Positions 50,574 to 59,332 of a stretch of 64,000 nucleotides of DNA are shown here, in pieces. The notes beneath the pieces are model-generated. The model was not told the DNA's origin. It ran no database searches and worked only from the letters and a program-made list of their open reading frames with translations. Within the stretch, counting starts at the first letter, position 1. Each line of letters opens with the position of its first letter. The stretch comes from Emcibacter sp. (GTDB lineage: Bacteria > Pseudomonadota > Alphaproteobacteria > Sphingomonadales > Emcibacteraceae): assembly GCF_963675455.1 (NCBI RefSeq), contig NZ_OY776217.1:558001-622000 (forward strand). The letters run 5' to 3'. The translations under genes were made by a program, and so were the position numbers.

Positions 50574-51500
50574 ATGACACTCTACAAACAAGCCACCATC
50601 ATCGGTTTCGGTCTGATCGGCTCCTCTGTCGCCCGGGCGCTCAGGGAAAACGGCGTCTGTGAAATCATTGTTGCCTGTGACGCCGATCCGGATTGCCTGG
50701 CCAAAGTGCAGGAACTGAAACTGGCTGACAGATGTAGCGGCGATGCCGCCGAAGCGGTCAGAGGATCTGACCTGGTGGTCCTCGCCACGCCGGTCGGCAC
50801 CTATGGTGACATCGGCAAGGCCATTGCCCCTTCGCTGGATTTCGGCACAACGGTCACCGACGTGGGATCGGTGAAGGGTTGTGTGCTCAAGGCCCTGCAA
50901 CCGGTGCTGCCCGAACATGTGCATCTGATTCCCGGTCACCCCGTTGCCGGTACGGAGCAATCCGGTCCTGAAGCGGGCTTCGCCAGCCTGTTTGCCGGGC
51001 GCTGGGCGATCCTGACGCCGCCAGAAGATACTGATCCGGACGCCTTGAAAAAACTTACCAGAATGTGGGAAGCCTTTGGCAGCAAGGTCGAAGTGATGAC
51101 ACCCGAACATCACGATCTGGTGCTGGCCATCACCTCCCACATCCCGCACCTGATTGCCTATAACATTGTCGGCACCGCCCACGACCTGGAGGGTGTCACG
51201 GACTCAGAAGTGATTAAATTCTCCGCCGGCGGTTTCCGGGACTTTACCCGTATTGCCGCGTCCGATCCGACCATGTGGCGGGATGTGTTCCTGAACAACA
51301 AGGAAGCGGTGCTGGAAATGCTGGGAAGGTTCAGCGAGGACCTTACGGCCCTGCAGCGCGCCATCCGCTGGGGCGACGGGGAAACCCTGTTCAACCTGTT
51401 CAGCCATACCCGTGACGTGCGCAAGCAGATTATCGAAGCCGGTCAGGATGAAGAGGCCCCGGATTTCGGCCGCCCCCATGATACGGCAACCCGGAAATAA
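50574..51500 (+). CDS. Prephenate/arogenate dehydrogenase
   Basis: 308 residues. The NAD-binding motif GFGLIGSSVARALR is at about 10-23 and the catalytic His lies in IPGHPVAGTEQSGP; SHIPHLIAYNIV is the typical second-domain helix. It makes the tyrosine precursor. Starts right after hisC and abuts the stop of the converging DUF2125 gene (51500/51501) with no gap. Confidence 0.92.
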   Translation: MTLYKQATIIGFGLIGSSVARALRENGVCEIIVACDADPDCLAKVQELKLADRCSGDAAEAVRGSDLVVLATPVGTYGDIGKAIAPSLDFGTTVTDVGSVKGCVLKALQPVLPEHVHLIPGHPVAGTEQSGPEAGFASLFAGRWAILTPPEDTDPDALKKLTRMWEAFGSKVEVMTPEHHDLVLAITSHIPHLIAYNIVGTAHDLEGVTDSEVIKFSAGGFRDFTRIAASDPTMWRDVFLNNKEAVLEMLGRFSEDLTALQRAIRWGDGETLFNLFSHTRDVRKQIIEAGQDEEAPDFGRPHDTATRK

Positions 51501-52571
51501 CTAGTCTGACGGCGGCTGGTTCCCGGCCAGAGGTTTCAATTCATAGACCGGGATCGGGCCGACAAAGACAAGTCCGTTCTGCAGGCTGATGGACAGGGGA
51601 AGTACTTTCTCTTCCCCGCCGTCGCTCACACCCATGTTTTTAAGTTCTTCCAGTATCATGTCGCCCGGCTCCTGCTGGAAGGCCGGATGACCGGACAGCA
51701 CCGCCACGATATGATCCAGCCCCCGTATCTGCGAGGAAAAGGCGCCCAGCGGTTTCAGGTCCTGGTCAAGGGAGACATCGCCATTCATGGTAAAATCCAT
51801 TTTACCCGAGCGGAGATCCAGTTTGCGGATTGCAAGAGTTCCCCCCTCGTCCCGCCATTCAGCCAGATCTTCATAAGTGTAGCGCGGAAACCGGGAGCCG
51901 TGCAGAATGGCGTGCAGCTGGATACTGTCCGCTTTCCTGCCGAAAATGCCAACCGGTATCTCATGGGCGACGACATCCTTCGCCGTGAAAAAAGTTTCCA
52001 GCAGCGCCGGCAGTTCCATCGCCTCCTGCCCTTCCGGTGCATTCAGGGCCCGGCGTACATGCAGATGGACATCCCGCGCCTCTGACGGCGGCATCCGTTC
52101 GCCTGTGCCGCTGTAGGCCCAGGACATCCGGTCAACCGCCAGGGACAGGCGCTCCAGCCGGCGACTGTCCCGGTCAAGTATCAGCGATGATTTCACCCCG
52201 TCCAGCGACAGGGTCATATCAGGTGTTTCGAGGGAGCCGATGGAAATATCCCCGTAAGCGCTGGAGACAACTGCGTGAGTAAGCTTCCAGGGGAAGGCGA
52301 CCACCGCCAGTTCCGGGAAGGCCACATTGACCTCGCCGCGCCGGGTCAGTTCAGACGGAAGGGTCACCCGGAGACCGGACAGCTTGAGAACAATTTTATA
52401 GGGGAAACCTTCGACGGAGAGATCACCATAGAAAGTCCGAACGCCCTTGCTTTCCTGCGCAGCAATCCAGATTCTGGCTTTTTCCTCGATTTTTCCGGCC
52501 AGGTAAAACCAGAAGGCCGAGTAGGCGCCCACCACAACAAGAACCGTTATCACCAAAGCCTTAAAGCGCAT
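51501..52571 (-). CDS. DUF2125 domain protein
   Basis: 356 residues. One N-terminal membrane helix (LVITVLVVVGAYSAFWFYLAG) leads to a large periplasmic beta-rich domain (ARIWIAAQESKGVRTFYGDL, FPYKIVLKLSGLRVTLP), the mark of DUF2125. Its function is unknown. It follows the plsC/DUF218/ftsEX row on the same strand but with a 121-base gap. Confidence 0.85.
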   Translation of the reverse strand: MRFKALVITVLVVVGAYSAFWFYLAGKIEEKARIWIAAQESKGVRTFYGDLSVEGFPYKIVLKLSGLRVTLPSELTRRGEVNVAFPELAVVAFPWKLTHAVVSSAYGDISIGSLETPDMTLSLDGVKSSLILDRDSRRLERLSLAVDRMSWAYSGTGERMPPSEARDVHLHVRRALNAPEGQEAMELPALLETFFTAKDVVAHEIPVGIFGRKADSIQLHAILHGSRFPRYTYEDLAEWRDEGGTLAIRKLDLRSGKMDFTMNGDVSLDQDLKPLGAFSSQIRGLDHIVAVLSGHPAFQQEPGDMILEELKNMGVSDGGEEKVLPLSISLQNGLVFVGPIPVYELKPLAGNQPPSD

Positions 52572-52692
52572 TCGTTCCGTTTCCTATTCCTGTCTCGCCC
52601 CGACTGGACATAGCATACCTGACCGGCTGCCAAAAGAAATAATATAACCTACCGAACAAGAGTAACTGTCCGGAAAACGAATCTGCCTCAAG

Positions 52693-53433
52693 CTATTCTG
52701 CCGGCAGCAGCAGACGCCGGCTCGCCCCCTCGATATTATGCTCAAGCAGGGGCAGGAACTCTGTCCGGGCCATGCCGGGCGCGATGGGCTCAAGAAATTC
52801 AAACACGATGGTGCCGCCGGGCCGGATTTCCCCTGACTTGGACCAGTGCAATCCGGAATTCACCGCCACCGGCACTACCGGCTTCGAAAGATATTTATAC
52901 AGACCGTATATCCCCGGCTGATAGGTGCGGTGTTCGCCGGGAAGGGTTCGTGTGCCTTCCGGGAAAATGACCACCGGGCGATCATCATTGAGGGCCAGAC
53001 GTGAAGATTTCATCAGCTTGCGCATGGATGTGCCTCCCGCCTCCCGGTCAATGGGGATCATGCCGGACTTGCGACAGAAGAATCCATAGATGGGAATCCG
53101 CAGCAGTTCGGCCTTCATGACAATGGCCGGGTCCCGCAACAGCGAATGAAGGACAAATGTATCCAGGGCAGACTGATGTTTCATGGCAATAACGCAGGGA
53201 CCTGCGGGGATATTCTCGCGGCCGCGAATTTCAACCTTCAGTCCACCGACTATTCTGACCAGCAAAACCACACTGTGTGACCACATTGTCTGGCCCGCCA
53301 CCAGATATTTCCGGGGCAGCAGCAACGTCGGCAGGAACAGCACACAGAAGACCGTACTCCATCCGTAAAAAGCAAATTTAAATAATCCCGACCGCACCCT
53401 GTTCACCTGGCTTGTACCACTTTCCCCGCGCAC
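52693..53433 (-). CDS. plsC: Lysophospholipid acyltransferase (PlsC family)
   Basis: 246 residues. The HX4D motif is HQSALD and the second motif is FPEGTRT; VIAMKHQSALDTF and PVVPVAVNSGLHW complete the pattern. One membrane segment is near the N-terminus. It makes phosphatidic acid from lysophosphatidic acid. The start is GTG at 53433, immediately after the TGA of the upstream DUF218 gene. Confidence 0.9.
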   Translation of the reverse strand: MRGESGTSQVNRVRSGLFKFAFYGWSTVFCVLFLPTLLLPRKYLVAGQTMWSHSVVLLVRIVGGLKVEIRGRENIPAGPCVIAMKHQSALDTFVLHSLLRDPAIVMKAELLRIPIYGFFCRKSGMIPIDREAGGTSMRKLMKSSRLALNDDRPVVIFPEGTRTLPGEHRTYQPGIYGLYKYLSKPVVPVAVNSGLHWSKSGEIRPGGTIVFEFLEPIAPGMARTEFLPLLEHNIEGASRRLLLPAE

Positions 53434-54042
53434 TCACTGTTCAGCCGAAAGCTGTTCGTGCATTTCCTCCAGCGACTTTTCCGCCGCCAATTTATCAGTC
53501 AGAACCGCCCTGACAAGACTGAAAACATATTTATTATATTCCCGCGCCAGAGAGTAGAACCTGGTGTTCTCCGGACGCCAGTTTCCAACAGGATGACCAA
53601 TGATTTCTATGTGGGGCATGAAGCGTTCCATTTCAACCATGGCCCGCGGCATATGTTCCAGGGACGTTACCAGGCGCAGGGAGACAAAATGATTTCTGGA
53701 CATCCAGAGAGCCGTTTCCCGCGCATTGCCTTCGGTATTCTGTGCTTCCCGACCCACTTCAATGCAGCAATCGGCCAGCTTTTCTCCACTTCGCAGGTAG
53801 TCATAGAGTTCTTCCTCCCGGACAACCTCGTTGACGCCGGAGATAAACAGCTTGTCGCCCATATTCTCTTTCAGCAGCCTGACAGCCTCATCAAGGCGAT
53901 TGCGGCCGCCGGTCAGCACCACAATGGCATCCGTCTTCATCGGCGACAAGTCAGGTTCCCGGGACAGGCCGTGCAGAAACCAGCCGAACCCGCCTAGCCA
54001 GATCAATACGAAGGAAATGAAAAAATAATAAATCAGTCTCAT
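53434..54042 (-). CDS. YdcF/DUF218 family protein
   Basis: 202 residues from the ATG at 54042 (a TTG at 54048 is also in frame). One membrane helix then a DUF218 domain: DAIVVLTGGRNRLDEAVRLL, EGNARETALWM and SLRLVTSLEHMPRA. Related proteins (SanA, YdcF, ElyC) are linked to envelope maintenance. In line with ftsX upstream and plsC downstream. Confidence 0.88.
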   Translation of the reverse strand: MRLIYYFFISFVLIWLGGFGWFLHGLSREPDLSPMKTDAIVVLTGGRNRLDEAVRLLKENMGDKLFISGVNEVVREEELYDYLRSGEKLADCCIEVGREAQNTEGNARETALWMSRNHFVSLRLVTSLEHMPRAMVEMERFMPHIEIIGHPVGNWRPENTRFYSLAREYNKYVFSLVRAVLTDKLAAEKSLEEMHEQLSAEQ

Positions 54043-54113
54043 ACCCAAATGCTGAAATACGCTCAGCAGCCTCCTTCTTTTTCCTGTCTGGACCGGCCTT
54101 TCCGGAAAGCCCC

Positions 54114-54995
54114 TTACATTGTACGGGCAAGTTCCTTCATCACTGTGACGCGTGCCGTTACCATGGAAATCATGCCGGACAGCACAGGCAGGACCAGCAG
54201 CAGCAACATCTCCAGATAGGGGACATCCGGCGCCTCGACCAGACCCTGCGCCAGATTCTGCACAAGACGCGCCAAACCGAAAATGGTGATCAGGGCCAAA
54301 GCCAGTCCGACCAGCCCGCCCTTCAGGCCGTGACGCATGAATCGTTTCTGGTAGGCCCGGGCAACAAGGGCGTCCTCGGCCCCCATCAGATGCATGATCT
54401 TGATGGTCTCCTTATGTTCCGCCAGTCCGGCCTTGGTGCCGAAAATCACAATGGCAATGGTCGCCAGAATAACCAGCAGAAAAATACCGAGCGCCACATA
54501 TTCAACCATATGGGTCAGTTCGACAAAATGACCGAGCCATTTCTGGTGATCGTCAATATGTATTTTGTCGGAAACCTGATGCAGACGGCTTTCCAGAGCA
54601 TCAAGATTAAGAACCAGCCGGCTGTCGGTCTGCACATCCAGCATGGCCGGAACGGGCAGATCGCCGGTGATATTGCCCTGCCCCAGCCAGGGCTCGAGCA
54701 GATCGGCAATTTCCTGTTCACTCAGTTGCCGTATCGCGAGGACGCCGGGCGTCTTGGCCAGGAGCCCCTCGACAGCCTTCACCGCCTGGTCGCGTTCCTC
54801 CCGGTTCTCGATAGAGACCTGAACCGTCAAGCGGTTGGACAGGGTCTCGGTCCAGCTGCCGAACCCGTTATGCACCAATATTCCGCCGGTCAGGGACAGG
54901 GCGCTGAGGTAAACCATGACCGCCATCACCCACGGCAGAAGCCTGGTTGCCTCATGGTCCTTTTCATTGGGCAGGAACTTGAAAGACGACGCCAT
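54114..54995 (-). CDS. ftsX: Cell-division protein FtsX
   Basis: 293 residues. Four membrane segments with a large extracellular loop between the first two (QVSIENREERDQAVKAV...) as in FtsX. MAVMVYLSALSLTGGILV is the first helix. With FtsE it forms the ABC complex that switches on peptidoglycan hydrolases at the septum. Follows ftsE after two bases. Confidence 0.92.
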   Translation of the reverse strand: MASSFKFLPNEKDHEATRLLPWVMAVMVYLSALSLTGGILVHNGFGSWTETLSNRLTVQVSIENREERDQAVKAVEGLLAKTPGVLAIRQLSEQEIADLLEPWLGQGNITGDLPVPAMLDVQTDSRLVLNLDALESRLHQVSDKIHIDDHQKWLGHFVELTHMVEYVALGIFLLVILATIAIVIFGTKAGLAEHKETIKIMHLMGAEDALVARAYQKRFMRHGLKGGLVGLALALITIFGLARLVQNLAQGLVEAPDVPYLEMLLLLVLPVLSGMISMVTARVTVMKELARTM

Positions 54996-54997
54996 GT

Positions 54998-55699
54998 CTA
55001 GTTCCTCCCGACCGGGTTGACGGGAGACTCCCCGGCGTTGACCATCTGCAGATGGCCGTCATGTAAATGCATCCGGTTCGCCCCGATCTTGCGTACAAGC
55101 GACATGTCGTGGGTGGCAATAACCGTTGTCGTGCCCAGCTTGTTCAGTTCCACGAACAGATACATCAGCCGCTCCGCCATTTCCGGATCCACGTTACCGG
55201 TCGGCTCATCCGCCAGCAGCAGGTCCGGCCGGTTGATCACCGCCCGGGCAATGGCCACCCGTTGCTTTTCCCCACCCGACAGGGTCGATGGCCGCGACGC
55301 CATCCGGTCCTTGAGGCCGACCCAGCTCAGGAGCTCTTCCACATGTTCATCGATTTCAGGCCCTTTTCCGCCGGCTATCCGTAACGGCAGGGCCACGTTT
55401 TCCACAGCCGTGAGATGATCCAGCAGGCGGAAATCCTGAAACACCACACCAATCCGGCGCCGCAACCGGGGCAGCCCCTTGCGCTCTGTAGCGCTGACAT
55501 CCTGGTTAAACATCGAGATCACGCCCCGTGACGGCCGGTGGGCCAGATACATCAGCTTAAGCAGTGACGTCTTTCCGGCGCCGCTGGGGCCGGTCAGAAA
55601 GTGAAGTGATCCCGGTTCCAGATCAAAGGAAATATCCTTCAAAACCTCGGAGCCCATACCATATCTCATGCCAACATTTTCGAAACGGATCACGTACAA
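54998..55699 (-). CDS. ftsE: Cell-division ATP-binding protein FtsE
   Basis: 233 residues. Walker A is TGPSGAGKTSLL, signature LSGGEKQRVAIARA, Walker B DLLLADEPTGNVD, and the switch His in VIATHDMSLV. It is the ATPase partner of FtsX. First gene of the row ftsE-ftsX-DUF218-plsC. Confidence 0.94.
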   Translation of the reverse strand: MYVIRFENVGMRYGMGSEVLKDISFDLEPGSLHFLTGPSGAGKTSLLKLMYLAHRPSRGVISMFNQDVSATERKGLPRLRRRIGVVFQDFRLLDHLTAVENVALPLRIAGGKGPEIDEHVEELLSWVGLKDRMASRPSTLSGGEKQRVAIARAVINRPDLLLADEPTGNVDPEMAERLMYLFVELNKLGTTTVIATHDMSLVRKIGANRMHLHDGHLQMVNAGESPVNPVGRN

Positions 55700-55838
55700 A
55701 CCTTTTCACATTTTTCAAGTTCTGACAGAGCATATCCGGCCGATATGGCCAAACGCAAGTTTCAATAGGTCAGAGCGGACAATTCTTTTTCCATCTGCCT
55801 GAAAAACATGTCAAAATCATGCCCTGTCGTCTGGCCCC

Positions 55839-55867
55839 TTGCATAGGGGGAATCGGCAGACTATAAG
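55839..55867 (+). promoter_or_regulatory. Sigma-70-type promoter candidate for the zinc-ribbon protein gene
   Basis: TTGCAT (55839-55844), 17 bases, TATAAG (55862-55867), 49 bases before the ATG at 55916. A second TATAAT-like box lies nearer, at about 55898. The interval 55700-55915 has no gene. Confidence 0.4.
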
Positions 55868-55915
55868 TATGGTTAAAATATACACTGTAAAAAGGCTTAT
55901 AATACAGGCACCTGC

Positions 55916-56752
55916 ATGATACTGACCTGCCCTGAATGTCTTGCCAAATATGTGGTTGATCCAAAGGCCCTGCTGCCCGCAGGTCGAACCGTGCGCTGTG
56001 CCAAATGCCGGCATACCTGGCATGAAAGCCCGCCGGCCGCCGATATTCCGGTTATCAACGAAGCCGAGGACAAGGTCAGCCTTGCAGAAGAGACGGAACC
56101 TGCAGAAGAAACGGCTCCTTCTCCTGAAGAGACACCTAAAGCCCCACATCCCGATGCCGGCGCACACGAGGGTTCCGGCGCCGACTTTGACCTGTCCATC
56201 AGACAGCGCAAAAAACGACCGCGGCCGATTCCCAAGGGCTCAAACCTGCCGGCCCTGCAGAACCATCATCATGGCTCAAGCAAGTGGGGCTGGGTTGCAC
56301 TTTGTGCCTTTGTCACCATTGTCATCAGCGGACTGTTGATTTTCCATGACACGATTACTGAACTCTGGCCGCCGTCCGGCAAGCTCTACCATGCCATCGG
56401 CCTGGACGGGGAAGCCGCCCCCACACACGTCACGGAGAAGAAAAAGGAAGAACCACGGCTGCCGGTCTCTGAGCGGCTGGTCATTCAGAATCTGGTTCCC
56501 GCCAAGGAAAGCCGGAATGGCACTTCCTATCTGGTGGTCCGCGGGGAAGTTCGCAATATTACCGAAACGAAGCAGGAAGTGCCGCCCCTGCAGGTCTCCC
56601 TGCAGGATGCCCGCGGCGTCACCATCAGAAACTGGACCTTCATGACCTCACCCGGCATTCTGCCGCCTGAGGATGTTGTCGGCTTTGAGACTGCCCTGCC
56701 CAATCCGCCTGCCGACGCCCGTGACCTCAGGGTCAGCTTTACCGAGGAGTGA
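55916..56752 (+). CDS. MJ0042-type zinc-ribbon protein with membrane segment and DUF3426
   Basis: 278 residues. The N-terminal zinc ribbon has Cys pairs CPEC and CAKC at about 5-8 and 28-31. An acidic Glu/Pro-rich linker, one membrane helix (WVALCAFVTIVISGLLIF, about 125-142) and a DUF3426 domain (SYLVVRGEVRNITETKQEV) follow. The zinc ribbon is cytoplasmic and the last domain periplasmic by topology. It sits between divergent ftsE and the CpdR-like gene, as in many alphaproteobacteria. Function unknown. Confidence 0.88.
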   Translation: MILTCPECLAKYVVDPKALLPAGRTVRCAKCRHTWHESPPAADIPVINEAEDKVSLAEETEPAEETAPSPEETPKAPHPDAGAHEGSGADFDLSIRQRKKRPRPIPKGSNLPALQNHHHGSSKWGWVALCAFVTIVISGLLIFHDTITELWPPSGKLYHAIGLDGEAAPTHVTEKKKEEPRLPVSERLVIQNLVPAKESRNGTSYLVVRGEVRNITETKQEVPPLQVSLQDARGVTIRNWTFMTSPGILPPEDVVGFETALPNPPADARDLRVSFTEE

Positions 56753-56922
56753 AACAGACCCTCCGGCAGGTCCGCAGAGCTGTAAAATTCCCCCAGATTC
56801 GCTTTTTCTGCTCAAATTGTGATATATTTGCCCGTTAAGCCCTTAAATGGCGTAAAGCAAATTTAAAGGTTTTTCCGCTAAGACGGATTCAGAAGAATCC
56901 ATTATGGTTAACGAGCGGCAAA

Positions 56923-57318
56923 ATGGCACATATCCTAATTGCAGAAGATGAAGAAGCAGTCAGCGCCTTTGTAAGCAGGGCGCTGGAGCTGCGTGGCCAT
57001 ACCACACATGTCGTTTCTGATGGCGGTGCCGCGGCTGATGCCCTGAGCAAGAATCATTATGATCTTCTGCTGACAGATATCGTCATGCCGGTGATGGACG
57101 GTATTTCCCTTGCCCTGAAAGCCTCTGCGGCCTACCCGGATATGCCGATCCTGATGATGACCGGCTTTGCCCATGAAAAACAGCGGGCCCATAACCTAGA
57201 GGCCCTGATCCACGATGTGATCAGCAAACCTTTTTCTCTGGATGAAATCTGTGATGCGGTCGACAATGTGCTCGGCACCGGTTCTGCCGCGCCGGACAGG
57301 TCCGCCCTGCGCGCCTAA
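56923..57318 (+). CDS. Single-domain response regulator, CpdR-like
   Basis: 131 residues, receiver domain only. The acidic pair is in IAEDEEAV, the phosphorylated Asp at about 52 in LLTDIVMP, Thr in LMMTGFA, Lys in ISKPFS. In Caulobacter, CpdR controls ClpXP delivery of CtrA. The position beside the MJ0042 protein and lysA agrees with the alphaproteobacterial cpdR locus. The C-terminus ends with Arg-Ala rather than the Ala-Ala of Caulobacter. Confidence 0.85.
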   Translation: MAHILIAEDEEAVSAFVSRALELRGHTTHVVSDGGAAADALSKNHYDLLLTDIVMPVMDGISLALKASAAYPDMPILMMTGFAHEKQRAHNLEALIHDVISKPFSLDEICDAVDNVLGTGSAAPDRSALRA

Positions 57319-59180
57319 CTTCCGCTTTCCTCTTCCTCAAGCGCCCGGATCAGCGGTGCATGGTAAAGTTCGTCGCCCAGCCGGTGTTTCAGGTTGTTGA
57401 GAAGAACAAGGATCTGCGACTGATACTGGGCGGCTGTTTCCATCTGCCCGGCTTCCAGACTGGCCAGAACATCGCCGATCAGTCGGCTGATCTCTTCCAC
57501 ATCATTGCGTGAATCGATACCGCTATCCACCAGGGCCGAGGAAAGCTGTTCAAGCGATGCACCAAGTTTGCTTTGGGTATCGCTCCATTCCTGCCATTCG
57601 CGGCGGACCCGCGCCTCATAGTGCCCGGACTTGTCAGTGGTCACAATTTCCGCTTTCAGTCCCCCCTTGTAGCTGTTGGCCAGCAGCCGTTTCTGAATGC
57701 CGATCAGGTTGTCCATGATCTGCTGGCCCTGGGTGGCGGCGATAAAACGGCTGTATCCGCCCACGGTCAGGAAGGAAACATCCCTGCTGACAACAGCCGT
57801 GCGCAGATAATCCATCAGTCGTTCCGCCTTGTCATGATGTTTCTTGTCCGCATAATAGAGGACACGCCCGTAAAGCTTGTGCAGCACCCGGTGATCAAGG
57901 ATTTCATCTCCGGCGAGCTGAGCCGATTCTTCGCTCCCGGAAAAGCGGGCAAAAAGGCCGTCCAGATCGGCAAGTTCATGCCTGACCGCGTCCACAGACT
58001 GCCCCTGCAATAACGACAGACGGATCGCATCCAGTTTTTCCACCAGAGCCAGTTCGATCTGGCCGCCCGCACCACCTTCGGTAAGATTGGCGACATCCCA
58101 CAATATCCGCCGCGCCTCTTCCGGATCCCCGGGAGTGGCCGGATTAACCAGCCGCCAGTAAGCGGAGCGCAGAGCCAGGTGATAGACCGGCGAACCGACT
58201 TCTTCTTCAGGCAGCAGGCTGAACGCCATAATCTGCCGGGCAATGGCATGGCGGTTCTCAGGATGCTCCAGAAGCTCTTCCCGCAAGCTCGCCATCTTGC
58301 GGGCAATCGGATCAGAAAATTCACGACGGGCAATAGCAATGCCCTGAACGTCCCGGACGGTGACCTGACCCGCCTCATCCTCGGCAACCAGCGTCAAGGT
58401 TGCGGTGCCGCCGGCAGCGCCCGCCATGGACAGGTCCACATAAAAGCGGCCGTCATAGGCCGACAGTTTCTCAACCGGCAGCTTCAGCTCATAGGGGTCA
58501 GCGTCCGGATGGTCCTGACTGGTTACCAGAATTTTCAGGCTGGCAATTCCATAATCATCAGCAGCATCAACCTCCACCGGCAACAGACCAAGTGGCGTCA
58601 GCTCTTCGGCAATCCGGAATTCCCGGATCTCAGGCGCCTGATCCTGCAGCAGAATAACCGGCCAGACACCAAGTTTCTCGCTGCCCCGCCTGACCTGCCA
58701 GCTTGTGGCCCGGTCAATGACAAGTTCCCCCTCATAAATCCCCTCGGTCGTTTCGGTCAGCACGACTTCCTGCCGACCGGCCCTGACAACCACCGGCCAG
58801 GGACTGTTTTCCAGCCTGACCCTGAGCAGGCTGCCCTGGGGCACGGGGTTAAGATCCGTCCCGGCGGAGCGATGGCCATCGGCAATGAATTCCTTTTCCA
58901 GAGGAGCGGACCCGGTATAGGCGGGCGGCACGATCCGGGCGTGAACCACGGCAACCGGATAGTCAAAAAGGGCCCTGGGTTTGCCGGCAATTGTCCAGCG
59001 ACGATCCAGATCGTCCCCGGCAATCAGGGCCAACAGGCCGACAAGCAACGCGCAGAGACCGAAATTCCTGGCCGTCAGCCAAAAAGAAAGATTTTTGTTT
59101 TTCCGGAGAGACAGGAAAAAAACACTTATCGCGAGTCCCGCCGCCACGCCATAAAGGGCGAGATGCGCCATGTCGGGCAT
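57315..59180 (-). CDS. TIGR02302/DUF4175-like membrane protein
   Basis: 621 residues from the ATG at 59180, shorter than usual for TIGR02302 (commonly about 800-850). Two membrane helices (HLALYGVAAGLAISVFFL; FGLCALLVGLLALIAG) precede a long soluble region with Ig-like strands, then helical repeats (RKMASLREELLEHPENRHAIA) and a coiled tail. The reading frame stays open to about 59320 without ATG, GTG or TTG and encodes another hydrophobic helix (SGAIVLLYLGLSFLDVWGY), so the true start may be upstream (see findings). Function unknown. It overlaps cpdR by four bases on the opposite strand. Confidence 0.75.
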   Translation of the reverse strand: MPDMAHLALYGVAAGLAISVFFLSLRKNKNLSFWLTARNFGLCALLVGLLALIAGDDLDRRWTIAGKPRALFDYPVAVVHARIVPPAYTGSAPLEKEFIADGHRSAGTDLNPVPQGSLLRVRLENSPWPVVVRAGRQEVVLTETTEGIYEGELVIDRATSWQVRRGSEKLGVWPVILLQDQAPEIREFRIAEELTPLGLLPVEVDAADDYGIASLKILVTSQDHPDADPYELKLPVEKLSAYDGRFYVDLSMAGAAGGTATLTLVAEDEAGQVTVRDVQGIAIARREFSDPIARKMASLREELLEHPENRHAIARQIMAFSLLPEEEVGSPVYHLALRSAYWRLVNPATPGDPEEARRILWDVANLTEGGAGGQIELALVEKLDAIRLSLLQGQSVDAVRHELADLDGLFARFSGSEESAQLAGDEILDHRVLHKLYGRVLYYADKKHHDKAERLMDYLRTAVVSRDVSFLTVGGYSRFIAATQGQQIMDNLIGIQKRLLANSYKGGLKAEIVTTDKSGHYEARVRREWQEWSDTQSKLGASLEQLSSALVDSGIDSRNDVEEISRLIGDVLASLEAGQMETAAQYQSQILVLLNNLKHRLGDELYHAPLIRALEEEESGS

Positions 59181-59332
59181 ATAGCCCCAGACATCAAGGA
59201 AAGACAGACCGAGATATAAAAGAACAATAGCGCCACTTTGCAGCAGCGCGCAGGCCAGTGAGTTAATTCCGGTCCTGCCGAATAAAAAATTGCCCGTCTT
59301 GTTTGTAATCGCAAATCTCCGGTCTGTTTATT

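Noticed and set aside
56830..56910. CtrA sites before the CpdR-like gene
   Set aside because: Several TTAA tetramers occur but none with the required 7-base spacing.
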